Source: Manihot esculenta
Taxonomy: Eukaryota > Streptophyta > Magnoliopsida > Malpighiales > Euphorbiaceae
Direction of reading: 5' to 3'
Assembly (NCBI RefSeq): GCF_001659605.2
Contig: NC_035173.2
Location: forward strand, 10,807,065-10,871,064
Length of the DNA stretch: 64,000 nucleotides
Shown: positions 10,801-23,039 of the stretch, one piece after another
How the letters are laid out: each line of letters begins with the position of its first letter
How positions within the stretch are numbered: position 1 is the stretch's first letter
Made by a program: the position numbers and the translations under genes
Notes under the pieces: generated by a model
Told to the model about the DNA's origin: nothing
The model's database searches: none
Seen by the model: the letters and a program-made list of their open reading frames with translations, nothing else

Positions 10801-13800
10801 CAATTTATTCTATTAGAATGAATGGATATTACATGCTTTGTAGGAATGATGATCCTTCACAAGGTTCAAAAACTTTCAAGCAACGTCGGGAGGAAGAAAG
10901 GAAAGCATCTGAAGCCAGCGGTGATACAAGAGCATGGAATAGTTTGTTCATGCGCCCTGATACGGTACGTTAAAACCTGACATTGAACTTACTTTCTAAT
11001 TACTTCCAAAGGTGCTGTTTTTTCCATTCTTTTATAGTCAATTTTTGATGAATGCATCTTGAATGGCCAATAAGGTCAACCAGGAAAGTTATTCCAATAA
11101 TTAATGAAAGAAAATGGAGTGTTTCAGAGCTAGTTAATCATGAATATTTTAAAACAAATAAAAATATGAAATGGTCTATCGAGTTAGTGGGAAACAAGTT
11201 GCGAACAATAAAAGAGGGGTGTATCCTTTTCTCTCTTTATTTTTCTTTTCCTTTTTTTTTTTATAGTGTGACAGAGGCAAGAGAGCTTCTGCTTGGCAGT
11301 GTATTAAAAAAATAATTTAATTAATTAATCATAAATATTTTAAAGCAAATAAAAATATGAAATGTCTATTGAGTTAGTGGGAAACAAGTTGTGAACAATA
11401 GAAGAGGGGTTTTCCCTTTTTCTCTCTTTATTTTTCGTTTCCTTTTTTTATAGTGTGTGACAGAGCAAGACAGATTTTGCTTGGCAGTTTTCAATTAGAT
11501 GACCATAATTAGCACAAAGTAGGAGAGCTTACCCAAGTAATTCTCAGTGCATATTGATATTGAAAGACTTGAAATCATAATTTGTCTCAGTTTTCAGAAT
11601 TATGGAAGACAGCCAAATAGAATTGCTAGAAAAAAAGGTTAGAATTGCAAGAAAAGGAAAAAAAAAAGCATGTCTTTAGAATCTATTATATTGACATCTA
11701 GAGGTGATAACCACAAATGAGACTCAAGACCAATGCATGTAAGTAAGAAAAATCTTACAACTTTTGCCCCAATTATTTTGCCTAGGTTTCCACAGCTTCA
11801 CAGTATGATCAAATCCACCATCTTCTTCAACTGAATCATTACAAATTTGTCCGTCAATTATTTGCAGGGCCTTGTCTAACAGGGGGGATTCATGATCAAA
11901 TATCTCTCTTCTAATTTCATCTTCTTTTTTCCTATTTATGCTAATTCCTAAAACATCAAGCTTGTCACAAATTTCTTCAAGTCGTCACTCAAGTATAGTA
12001 AACCTCGCTTTAACCTCTGCTCCAGGAATAGTGTTGGCTTCCTTTGCTCTTCATTGGCATCCTCTGCTCTTTGGCAACAAGATGGTCGTTACCTGCTTTA
12101 CCTTTCATATTAGATTTTGGCTATTCTTGTTCTAATAACAAATTAACATAGGGATATCATGTTTAGCAAGTCTAAATCTTTGTTTAGACTCAAGAAAAGA
12201 ATACACAGTATGAGAACTACGAAAAAGTTTCTTAAGAAATATTATTGATGAATTCCCAAGGTTGAGAGCCTAAAGGCTTCTTAAGGGGGGTGTTTGGTTT
12301 GATTTCTTACATTAAACTTTTGACTTAAAATGCATTTTTTAATTTAATTAAAGTTACTTAACAGCTATTATTTAGTGTCTGCCTGTCTGTTGAAACTACT
12401 TAAAAGCTATTATTTAGTTAACAAATGGTTAGAAGTAATTAATTTATCAAAATGACCAAAAAGGATATATGGTATTTTTAAATAGTTGAGAGTTTGTTGA
12501 AAGGAGGATGCTTGCAACTTTAAAAATTATTTGGCTAATATAGTCTACACTTGGTCAAGAAGTAGTTTTAAAAATAAATCAGAAGTCATAAGTGAATACT
12601 TTATTTTAAGTTTTTTCTTAAATTTCTTCTTTTTTTTTTTTTTCTTTTTCTTATATGTCAAATCAAACACTATGTACGTATGGCTTTTTTACTTCTTAGT
12701 AGGTTTGACTGATTTATAAGTTAGTCTAACCAAACACTTCCAAAATAGTACATGCAAAAAAGAAAAAAAAGAAAAATAGTTAGGTCCAAATAACAAATAT
12801 GGTAAATTTTAAAAGGAAACTTACATCAAATCAAATTACGCTAATCTCAGTATCATAGGGAATTAGAATAACACTAAATTAAGAAATCAAGTTTTGTGGG
12901 AAGTCTTGTGTCCACACGGCCCAAATATCTTTTGATATTGCTTCCGCTCATTATTGTATATTTGCCATTAATTAAAATCTCTTCTATTCTGAGACCCTCG
13001 TTTTCTCTTCCCATCCAAATAACAGGTATGTAATCAATTCCTAACCCATTTTCATTCTGTCTTCATCTTCTGACCCCTCTAAAAATTTAATGCCCAAACA
13101 TGATAAAGTGTTCTTTAACTTCTTATTAGTTGTTAATTAATTTTAGTAGCCATGTAAAAATGATATATTCTTTTGTCTGATTCACAAAGTTTGCTTTAAA
13201 ACTTTGGCCTTATTTTTCTTCCTGTGTTGTGCAATGTTAGGTGGTTGAAAACATTGCTAGGAGACATGGTGTAAGCAAGAGTGATCTACTTGACCGTGAA
13301 GCTGATGATCTTGCTGTGCGTATTGCTTTGGGAGAAACTCAAGTGATTGCAGAAACAAAAAAGGCTCTTAACAATGCTGGAGTAAATGTTATGTCTTTAG
13401 AGGAATATGCTGCTGGGAAAACTGATGGCATGAAAAGAAGCAACCATGTCCTAATAGTAAAGAACTTGCCATATGGCTCTTCTGAAGTTGAACTTGCTAA
13501 GATGTTTGGGAAATTTGGTAGTCTGGACAAAATAGTCTTCCCTCCCACAAAGACATTGGCCTTGGTATGTGTTTCTGAGTTTGAGTAATTTATTTATTTA
13601 TTTATTTTTTATTTCAAAGTTGGATCAAATGCATTCCTCGTGCTATCACAACAACAATTGATTATGTGAGCTAAGGACCAGGGCTTCCTCCAATTGCTGG
13701 GGCCAGTTTTTAGTTAATCCTAAAACTAGAACACAATATGCTTGGGAATTCAAGATGACTGTTTGATGATTTATGCACACAGCATGTTACACAATCTTTG

Positions 13801-16310
13801 TGTGTTATTTTGAGTCAATTAGATGATATTATACAATCTTTTGGCCAACATGGGAGAGACATATTCCAGGGATACTGAATATGTCATTATTTATATACAT
13901 ATGCCATTTGGTTAATTGTGGATTTAGGCAATTGTCAGATGAGTATTTTGCAAGAGTAAGAATTTTTGAATAAGAAAGGGGAAAGAGAAGAACAAAGGAA
14001 CAAATCCATTTTTTTATTATTTGAAGATAAGTTGCTATTGAAGAAAAAATATTCAGGTATATTGAAGTTCTAACTGAGACATTAAGGGGGTAATAGACAC
14101 TGGATCTAAAGTTATAATGCTTATATGCATGAGGGCACTCTGCAAAAATTTCACTATTGGATAAAAAGCTGTGATGCTTTTTGGCAACAATATTTTATAT
14201 TATTATTTTTGAAATACATAGATGTTCAGGCAGCAACTTAAGAGAGAGACACCGTATCAATGCTTTTACAGTTGTTAATATTGATGAATTTTGGGGTTAG
14301 TATAAAAGAAAAAAGATTCTAGTTTTTTCTTAATTGAATTGGTGTTATGTACAACTATGTTTGGGGGGGGGATAATGGCTTGGTTACAGGAACTTCAGAG
14401 ACAGCTGCTGAAGATTGAGATCTTGGGTTTGTTTTAGCTGCTTTTTTCGGTCTTTTGACTTTAATTACTGAACTGGAACTGTAAAATCATAAGTTTTTAA
14501 AATTAGACTGAAACTGAACTGATAAACCAAATATCGAACCGAAAAGGTGAATTAAATCAGTTAGGTTCGTTTTGCATTTTAAACTGTACAGTGCACAGAC
14601 CTAGGTGTATCAATTAAACCTACTCCCTGCATACCCTATATCTAGCTAAGTGATGTATTGTGTACTACGACCCAATACATACCGCATTCCTGGTAACTGT
14701 GGTTTGGAAGCATTTGGAGTTTCTGTCCATTCATTTTAGTTTAACTAGGTAAAGTCTTCTCTTCTTTTTGTTTGAGTTGGTTTCGCCTTCAGGCTGTTTA
14801 AATATTCTTGAGTCTATGAATCATAAGGTTAATTGACTCGTGCCTATTTATTTTTTTTAATGTCAGTTTTAGTGTATATGGCAGTAAAATTATTGTGCTT
14901 GTCCTATTTGGTAGCATTTGTTGGAGCTTCATTGGTTCATTCATTTTAGTTGATTTAGATAAAGATTGCTCTTGTTATTTACATGTTGTTGTTCTTGCTA
15001 ATACTATTTTCATTGTTTAAACTCTTAATTCAATTGTTCTTGAATTGCACAAGTTAGTTATGATCGCAATTGTTAATATTTCTTTTGTCGTGTAGTTTGT
15101 TTTGACTTCATGATATTTCAGGTAGTTTTTCTTGAACCATCAGAGGCTCGTGCTGCTTTTAAGGGTTTATCATACAAGCGTTACAAGTGAGTTTTCTTTG
15201 TTTTTGAGGTTGAAGCTACTCATAAGATGACTACATTTTGCTTCCTAGATTGAACTTTTATAAGTTGAATTTCAATTTTTGACTTCTGTTTTGCTAGAGA
15301 TGCTCCATTGTATTTGGAGTGGGCTCCTTCTAATGTTCTTAGTCAAAGTCCAACCTCTAAGAGTAATGAAACTAATAATGCTGCTGTGGGTGAAAATGAT
15401 GCCAAGAGAGTGATGCTGGAGCAAAGCGTTGAAGGAATATCAGAAATTGATATTGATCCTGATAGAATTGAGGTTAAACATATATGCTCTCTACTGTGTG
15501 TTTGTTTTGTCCCTCTCTTTTATTTTTGTTTGGCTTTTGTTCAGTTATGTTGCGTGCTTGATGTTGCCTTAATTATTGTTACTTGGTTGTTGATTTTTGG
15601 AAGAGGACTGGAGAATAATGGAGGCATTGGAGAGAATAAAAGGGTTGGGGGCAGGGGCAGGGTAAATCAGAAAAATTGTAGCTGAATTGGTCTGAAATGT
15701 ATCAGCTTTTGATTTCATGAATTATTTTTATACCTCTAGCAGCAGGGTTATAAAACAACAGAATTGAAAATAGTGCAAGGAAATCAACCTAAAACAACTA
15801 CCTTTTTTTTTTTTTTTTTTTCCTTTGGCAATATCCATTGTTGTTTGGGAAAGGGTTGGTTGTTTTTTCTTGTGGAAAGCAAGAGTTGTTTAGTTAACTT
15901 TTATCCTATTTATGTAAGAAAATATGAAACGTAATGGGTTGTGATATTGCCAAAACAAATTGGTTGGGCTAGAGATTGGTATTTTATTAATTTTTGACTT
16001 GACAAAATTATCCTTATTGTTAATGCTTTAAAATTGCCTTTCATATTTTCACAAATCTTGGTGTTAACTACAGCTAGTATTCTAATTTTTTTTTAATGTA
16101 TATTTAGATATATAATTTTCTTTAAAAATAAAACTATCATTTAGGTTTTACAAACTAGATTAACCAATCATATCTGTCTCTTCTTTTTTTTTTTGGTTAT
16201 TGTGTTTATGGTTCATGAGTAGAGGAAGCTAGACGCTTTACTTTTTTTTTTCATCAATTATATCCAAGTCTTTTAATTTTTTGGCATTTTTTTACCCAAT
16301 TGAAAAATCA

Positions 16311-16369
<59 letters not shown>

Positions 16370-19300
16370 TTATTTATCATGAATCAAGTAAAAAAAAAAA
16401 TATTTTTCAGTTCCTCCCCTCTCTCTTCCCCTTCCTCCCACCCTCGACCTCATCTCTTTCATTGCTTCCTCTCCTAACCATTCCTCCTCCTCCCTCTTAA
16501 CTGCTGTTCAATTATAAAGCTTTGGAGATGGAACATTGTGGGGATCCTGATACAAGAAGTAATTGTAGTATTCTTTATTTTTTGAATAATTGATGACGGA
16601 TCGCTTTTTGCCAGAATGGAAAAAAGCTACTTTCTGATATATATTTCACAGAGGGAAAAAAGGTAAAATTCTCAAATAGAAAGAATGATTGCAGACTCTA
16701 GAGGCAGAAAGGTAGGTTTTTGGGTGATAAGGATGGAATTTTGAGGATTTTGTTCTGTTGTGGGGCTGGGGAGGGAGGGAATGACACAGCTTTGGCCTTT
16801 TTTATTTTATTTTATTTTCTTATATCATCAATCTAGGTTCGGTCCCTAAGTTTATTATTATTATTAGTATTACTACTATTATTATTATTATTATAATATC
16901 GAATTTAGTTAGGTCCTTTCTGAGACATAATTGAAACTATCAGTGTTTTCTTTTACGTTTTCTGCATGATTTGATGACCAAAATGTTGAGAATGGATGAA
17001 ACACGTCAGTTTTCATAGGAATTAAAATCAATGATGCAATCATGAAGTTTCACACATCAGGGGCTGAACTGTGTATTTGTCCTAAACTAGGGGACTTTTC
17101 TGTAAATTACCCTTTAGAATTCGATGTACTATGCTTCTTTTGCATGGACTTATTTTGAGATTTGTACTTAATCATACGATTCTAAATTCACGATCTTAAT
17201 TTGAAAACTTGGTAGATAGGTGCAGTAAATTTACTCAACCTCAACCTGCTTATGTTTTAAGGTTTTGTCAGGTTGAGTATATCATCAGTGAGTTTTGCAC
17301 AATTTCTGTTTATCTAGCTAATTGCTCTGTTTGGTCAGAGTCGGACAGTCTATGAGGAAAAGGAAGATAAGTGATAGGAGGAAAGCATAGTAGCAAAAGG
17401 GAAGAAGATTAAATGAATAGAACATTTACATGTTGATGAATAAATCCTAGGTCTCTCTTCTTGACACATATACATGGGAGCAGTTGGTGCATTTGAATGG
17501 AAAACCATGCATGCCATATCTAGTTTTTCTGTGAGTTCCATGTTTCTCCTGAAGCAGATGTGATGTATGACAGCTTGCTGGATTGTTTCAGTTTTGGATT
17601 CATGTGAAAGATAGAAAGAGCAGAAAATTACAAGTGAAAGGAAAACAGATTATGGGGGCTGAATGAAAAGAGGTAGTAAACTAGCTGAAGTGAAAGTGAG
17701 AAGAAAATAGGTTACATGGGCTTGTCACCATGTCATGTGACAATGAATCAGGGTATCGGCTTCACATCTTTGTTTAGTTATCATTCCCAAGGTTCAATAG
17801 CTAGGATTATATTTTCATCACATCACAGAAGAGGAAAGCAATAGTTGCTGGAATTTCCTTTTGAGTTAAAATATCAACACTATCCAAACCAATAAGAATC
17901 CAAAAATTAGAATACTCGTAATAAATCCTGAAGAAATAAAGTGAGTCATCTTCACTGTAGAAAGAGCAAGATCACATAAACTGGTTAGTAATAAACCTGC
18001 AGACATGTATGCACAAACATAAATAATTTCCTTCATTGGCATAGCTGGGATCAAGTCCTAATCTTTAGCTTTTGAATGCTTGTGAGAATTACTTGAAGAG
18101 GATCTTGATTAGCAATGCTGGAACAAGTTATTTGAATACTCTGCAGTGTTATTTGAAAAACTGGTGTTTCATGCATGACTGTCCCTTTGATAGATTGTTT
18201 AAATAGTACTGTTATAAGATCATGGATTACTACTGGATTGAATTTACTGCAATGCTGCCTCATATATCTGATATTTTGGTTTTTCTTGTAGTCACGTTCA
18301 TTATTTGTTAAGAACCTCAATTTCAAGACATCTGATGAAAGTTTGAAAAAGCACTTTGGTGAGCACATGAAGGAGGGGAAGATCTTAAGTATCAGGGTAA
18401 TTATCTGAGTCCTTAGAACCTTAACTATTATATATTGGATCTTATTTACTCTTATGGTTCGGTTATTTTTCTTCATATGCAGATAAAGAAGCATTTGAAA
18501 AATGGGAAGAATGTTTCAATGGGTTTTGGTTTTGTAGAGTTTGATACTGTGGAGACGGCAACAAATGTTTGTACAGATTTACAGGTAAGCACCAACTTAG
18601 ATATATGGCATTTCCATTTACTTTGAGCCTGTTTGGCAATGATGCCTTTTTTGAAAAAAGCTTTTCAGAAAAGGTGTCATTTTATATGCCATTAAGAAAG
18701 CAGTTTGGAAAAAAATATTTTGTTATTTGGTATTCTTGACTGAATTATGTAAAAAATAAATTTAAATCAATTTTTAATATTTTCTAATTATTATATTTGA
18801 GGCGGTTTTTTTAATGGCAGCTCCAATAATTAACTTGCCCTTTGTGAAATTTATTGCTGCTCTTCACCTTTCAAGATTTTACTTTTATAGGGAACTGTTT
18901 TGGATGGGCACGCTCTTATCTTGCAATTATGCCATGCCAAAAAGGATGCACAAGCGGGGAAAAAGGTTGACAAAGATAGGAGTTCTACAAAATTACTTGT
19001 GAGAAATGTAGCTTTTGAGGCAACAGAGAAAGATCTTAGACAGCTCTTTAGCCCATTTGGCCAGGTGAGTATCTTTTCCAAGAGAAAATAGAAGTGAAAG
19101 TTTATGTAAGAGTCTAAACCTCTCCTTTTTCTGTTATAAAAGAAAGGTGTGTTGGCATTGCTGAGTTGAATGCATCATTGCATGGGAAATTACTTTCTGC
19201 AATATTTTGAATAATAATATTTGGTAATGATCAGTTAATTGGTGTTGATTAGTTAATTGGTGTTCACCTTGGCGTGGGGAAAGGTTACAAGTAGATAGAT

Positions 19301-20036
19301 AATCTCAGGTTTTTTTTGTCTCTTCTCTGTTCCATGCAGCCTTTATGAACTCGTCCCGCGTGTGATAGACTGTAATACAATGTAATACAATAAAAGTTTC
19401 TATATTTTTACTAGAAATTCAATGGAAAATGTAATTGCATTACGGCCTACCAACTTTACCCTAGGGCAGAGTGAAGCATTAGGTAATCACCTTTTTCAAA
19501 CAATATGGTTGAGCATCAAAGATTTCTGTCATGCTTTCTGACTTGTGCCATTAAATGATCCTCCCAACCCTAGTACATGAGATTGTTGTTGATTCTTCCA
19601 AGTTGATGTTATTTTTTTTCCTAACCATTTCAAGTAAAATGCAGATCAAGAGCTTAAGGTTGCCAATGAAGTTCGGAAACCACAGAGGCTTCGCATTCGT
19701 GGAGTTCGTTACAAAGCAAGAGGCACAAAATGCACTCGAAGCACTTTCAAGCACCCATCTGTACGGTCGACATTTGGTAGGTCTCCTGTGAATTGACTAA
19801 AATTTGTTCTGAGCAACAAAGTATTATAGGACGTAGCCAATAACCGCTACACTGATTTCCAGGTTCTGGAGAGGGCAAAGGAAGGAGAGAGCTTGGAAGA
19901 ACTAAGGGCCCGAACGGCTGCTCAATTTAGTGAAGAGCAGAATAGTTTGCATAATCCAACAAAGTTATCAAAGAAAAGGAAGCATGTGGCTGTCTTGGAC
20001 GAAGGAACAATGAAATTTCAAAGAATTGCAGATTAA
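7807..20036 (+). CDS. MRD1: MRD1/RBM19-type protein with five RRM domains, 15 exons
   Basis: Nucleolar RNA-binding protein expected to act in pre-rRNA processing and 40S subunit maturation. Exons: 7807-7808, 8000-8107, 8225-8339, 8870-9588, 9764-9895, 10674-10763, 10844-10964, 13241-13564, 15122-15186, 15298-15472, 18292-18396, 18483-18584, 18891-19064, 19645-19776, 19863-20036. All junctions are GT-AG and all phases agree, giving 2538 nt (845 aa), the family's usual size. The start codon is split AT|G by intron 1, and the protein begins [12 protein letters not shown]1 is residues 1-80 ([14 protein letters not shown]); an acidic Ser-rich linker follows to about 300; RRM2 about 302-375 ([14 protein letters not shown]); RRM3 about 497-570 (LIVKNL, atypical RNP1 TLALVVFL); RRM4 about 618-700 ([14 protein letters not shown]); RRM5 about 717-795 ([15 protein letters not shown]). 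The tail is basic (K-K-R-K). No frame damage. Exon edges rest on consensus and homology, not on transcripts. Confidence 0.93.
11134..11505. repeat. Imperfect 191-bp tandem duplication in MRD1 intron 7
   Basis: The block from TTAATCATGAATATTTTAAA through the GAGAGG, poly-T and GACAGAG-GCAAGA words to GCTTGGCAGT recurs with a period of 191 bp (11134-11324, then 11325 to about 11505). It is a local duplication in non-coding sequence. Confidence 0.6.
11724..12048 (-). pseudogene. Unidentified protein-like fragment, antisense inside MRD1 intron 7
   Basis: Read on the minus strand, one frame is open for about 105 codons apart from a single TGA near 11990. Its composition is like real protein and unlike the AT-rich intron around it: [15 protein letters not shown], then [18 protein letters not shown] and [14 protein letters not shown]. 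The stop could be CGA to TGA by deamination. I do not recognise the family. It may be a fragment of another gene carried in by a transposon, or the remains of an unrelated element. No start codon or terminus is evident. Confidence 0.35.
12287..12741. mobile_element. hAT-like MITE in MRD1 intron 7
   Basis: Terminal inverted repeats GGGGTGTTTGGTTTGA (left) and TCTAACCAAACACTTCC (right) bound about 455 bp of AT-rich non-coding DNA. The TGTTTGGTT terminus is common among plant MITEs of hAT type. A clear 8-bp target duplication is not visible, so the family call is tentative. The interior has no coding capacity apart from short chance ORFs. Confidence 0.5.
16319..16369. repeat. (TA)n microsatellite in MRD1 intron 10
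   Basis: A run of alternating TA of about 50 bp with a single TG interruption. It lies in the 2.8-kb intron between exons 10 and 11. That intron otherwise holds poly-T tracts, a CT-rich stretch (16408-16500) and an ATT-rich stretch (16852-16895). Confidence 0.9.
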
Positions 20037-20300
20037 TGCTTTTAGAGGGAACATTGAAGAGATGAACTAATGTTTATAGGTTATAGATTTAAAGTCGCAT
20101 TGCGGTGGCCCCAATTTTGATTCTTAGGAGCTGGTTCCTGTCTGCTGCTGTTTTGTTCGAAGGAGTAGAGATGTTTTGGTTTCAAATGTCTCGACTACAT
20201 TTTCACATATTTCCCACATTATGTTATTTTCTGTTTCTTGGTTGAACTGTGTTATATGAATATGTTTGATCTTAAGGATGAGCAAAAATTGTTGTATTGG
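20037..20300 (+). other. 3' UTR and flank of the MRD1-like gene
   Basis: Non-coding sequence after the TAA at 20034-20036 that is less AT-rich than the DNA beyond 20300. No AATAAA is present. A loose plant polyadenylation region (TTATATGAATATGTTTGATC, about 20250-20270) is possible, but the cleavage site cannot be placed. Confidence 0.35.
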
Positions 20301-20748
20301 AAAAATTTAATTGAATTATTCTAATTTTATTTTTTGGTTGGTTCAATTTAATTAGTTAGAATTTTTGGAGAACTTTAGTTTTTGGTTTGGTTCAAATCGA
20401 TTGATTTTATTTATGTTTTTCTTAAAATAAATTATATACAATATAAAGTATAATGAGGTTCGTGAAAGTTATGGCAAGTCCAAAGAATAAAAATGTAAAA
20501 AAAAAAATTGCAATATAATTTCTGACGTTTCTTTTATTAATAAACATAATACAAAAATATTTTATATTTATTATATATAATAATAAATATATTAACCTAA
20601 TAAATATTTGTTGTAAATAATTCATGTTATATAAAATATTATAAATAAGTATTATATATTAAAGTGCAACTGTTTATATTTAATACTCAATATTATTTAT
20701 GTATAGGGCTAAATGAATTTAGTCAAGTTGAATTTTGAACTTTTCAAA

Positions 20749-21075
20749 TTTAGTTTGTTAAAATTTTTTTGAGTTTAAGTTGAATTTGAGATTTATTCAT
20801 TTTGAATTTGAGTTGAGTATTAAAAAGTTCAAGTTTGACTTATTTAGCAAACGAGTTTAGACGAGTCGAGTTTTTATCGAATTTAGTCTCGAATAATTTA
20901 GAGTAGTTCAATTTATTTGTTAAAATCTTTTTTTGAGCTCGAGTCGAATTTAAGACTTATTCATTTTGAACTCCAGCCGAGTATTAAAAAGTTCAAGTTT
21001 GATTCGTTTAGCAAACGAGTTTAATGAGTTGAGCTTTTATTGAATTTAGTTTCAAACAATTCACGAATAATTTAA
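20749..21075. repeat. 162-bp tandem duplication rich in CGAGT/ACGAG words
   Basis: Two adjacent imperfect copies (20749-20910 and 20911 to about 21075) share the order TTTGTTAAAAT, GAGTTTAAGTTGAATTT, TATTCATTTTGAA, AGTATTAAAAAGTTCAAGTTTGA, CAAACGAGTTTA, GAATTTAGT. A more decayed related stretch runs on to about 21530. This vocabulary is seen in a common class of plant dispersed repeat whose parent I cannot name. Confidence 0.6.
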
Positions 21076-21539
21076 TTTATTTATATGTATTATGAGTTTT
21101 AGTTTAAAACTAATAAATTTAAAATTAAAATAATTTTAGTTAAATAAATATATTTATAAATTAACTCGTAAATTTATAAAAATGAGTTTTTAAATCTTAA
21201 CGATTGACATATATGCAAGTTTAAGAGTATAACTAAACTATATAGAGTTGAATTTTAAAAAATTTAAGTTTGGCTTATAAAAGTATATGCAAGATTTGAA
21301 TTTATTTCCCCTTTAATAATAATTTCAGGTTACTTAACGAAACTGTTCACGAGTTTATTCGCAAGACTCTCATGAACTCAAAAACGAGTCGAATATTATG
21401 GAGTTCAAGTTTGACTTGTTTACTAAACGAGTCTAAAAATTAAGTTCAAGTTTGACTCGTTTAGAAATCGAGTTGAGTTCGATTGAATTTTTATTAAATC
21501 GAATCTCGAATAGCTCACGTACAATTTAATTTGTTTAGA

Positions 21540-22311
21540 CTCCTAGCTATGATATTATTTATATATTAAAAATTTTATTTTATATTAATAATATTAAATA
21601 AAATAAAATAAGATATATATATATATATAAATAAAAGGTTAAATGAAAGGTAAAAAACGGAATTGATAAAAAAGATATTTTTAAAATAAAAATATTTATT
21701 TTAAGAATTATTAATAAAATTTTAAAATTTATATTATAATTTATCAAATTTAATTTAATTTTGTGATTATAATTGTGATTAATTTAAAAAGTTTTACTTT
21801 ATTAATCAAGGATACTTATGAAAAAGTTGGCATCTGATTCTACACAAATTAGATGATGTATTTTTAGGGTAGCACAAGTTTAAATTTGTGTGCTATTTAA
21901 ATATTTAAAAATAAATAACAGAAGACTGTTTTTAACAAGTAAACACACCCTTCGCCTTTCATATTAAACTGTAAAAAGTTTGTTTTAAGCTGTACAAAAC
22001 TTTTAACAATTTGAAAACATAATTTAAAACTTTATAATTTTTAAAATTAGAAAGTTCCTCAATGTGAATCTCATTTGCAATAAATAAATTAAAAATGTAC
22101 TTTTATGTATAACTCTATTTGAAAAAAATTTAATATTTAAATCCCTTCATTTAGAATGAAAAGTTTTGTAAAAATTCAATTTAATTAATTTTTTCAAAAA
22201 AATTTATTTAAAATGAAAAAATTTAAAATTTTTTGAATCGAAAATTTTTCATCGTATACAAAGATAAAATCATTTATACCAAATGAAGGGTGTATGATAT
22301 ATATGTAAGAT
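21540..22311. other. AT-rich intergenic DNA, no feature seen
   Basis: Long A/T runs, ATTTAAA words and a short (TA)n at about 21611-21628. No open reading frame of plausible coding composition. Confidence 0.5.
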
Positions 22312-22618
22312 CACTATAAAAAATGCTAAAATCAATAACAAAAATTTTATTATTAAAAAATATAAAATTAGTATTGTAGATTTATGGCAATAATACTGGG
22401 AATACTACATATTATTATTACAAAATTATACCTTTAAATATTTTAAAATAAAATTGTAATTACTGTTAAAAAATAATGATAGACAACGACAAATATTTCT
22501 GATAGAAAGATTTTTTTTATTAATGTTTAAAATTTTTATTTTTACTATATATTTTCTTATGTATCACTAGCTGCCATTATTCATATATTACTATAAAATT
22601 TTTACTATTAATATAGTG
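22312..22618. mobile_element. Possible CACTA-type MITE
   Basis: The left end is CACTATAAAAAATGC and the right end is TTAATATAGTG, so the segment has CACTATA/TATAGTG termini. Subterminal ATTATTATT and TTTTTATT words fit a short non-autonomous CACTA element. The 3-bp flanks (GAT and AAT) agree at only two of three positions, and in AT-rich DNA a 7-bp inverted end can arise by chance. Confidence 0.3.
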
Positions 22619-23039
22619 AATTCTAATAGCTTCTTACATAGACTATATCTTCTTTTGGATTACAGTTTTAGTTACAAAACTTGATTTATCCTTAGTTATG
22701 TTGCCATCTCTTTCCCTTGTTTCTAAGGTAATATTTAGGTATAGGAAATAAGATTCAAATTTTATTTCTTTCTAATTGGTTGTGTTGCTATTGCACAGTG
22801 AGGACCCAAAACTTTCATTACCTATGACCTTATCTATAGACTTAGATTATATGTAAAATCATATTAGTTTATAGTATTATGATAGAATCTCTTTTGAAAT
22901 TTAAAATTTTAGACTGAAAATACTATGCAAATGTAAAAAGCAATTTTTTAAACATTTGAAAAATCAGAATTGTGTTTAAAGGAAAAAGTTTTAAAGTTTA
23001 ATTAATTAGACTTCTGCGAAATTTTGATTTCTTACTACA

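Noticed and set aside
12531..12719. 62-codon ORF with a poly-Phe run, and similar short AT-rich ORFs (11052-11315, 20422-20625, 61282-61530)
   Set aside because: Poly-T-derived hydrophobic peptides in intron or intergenic DNA; no homology or context.
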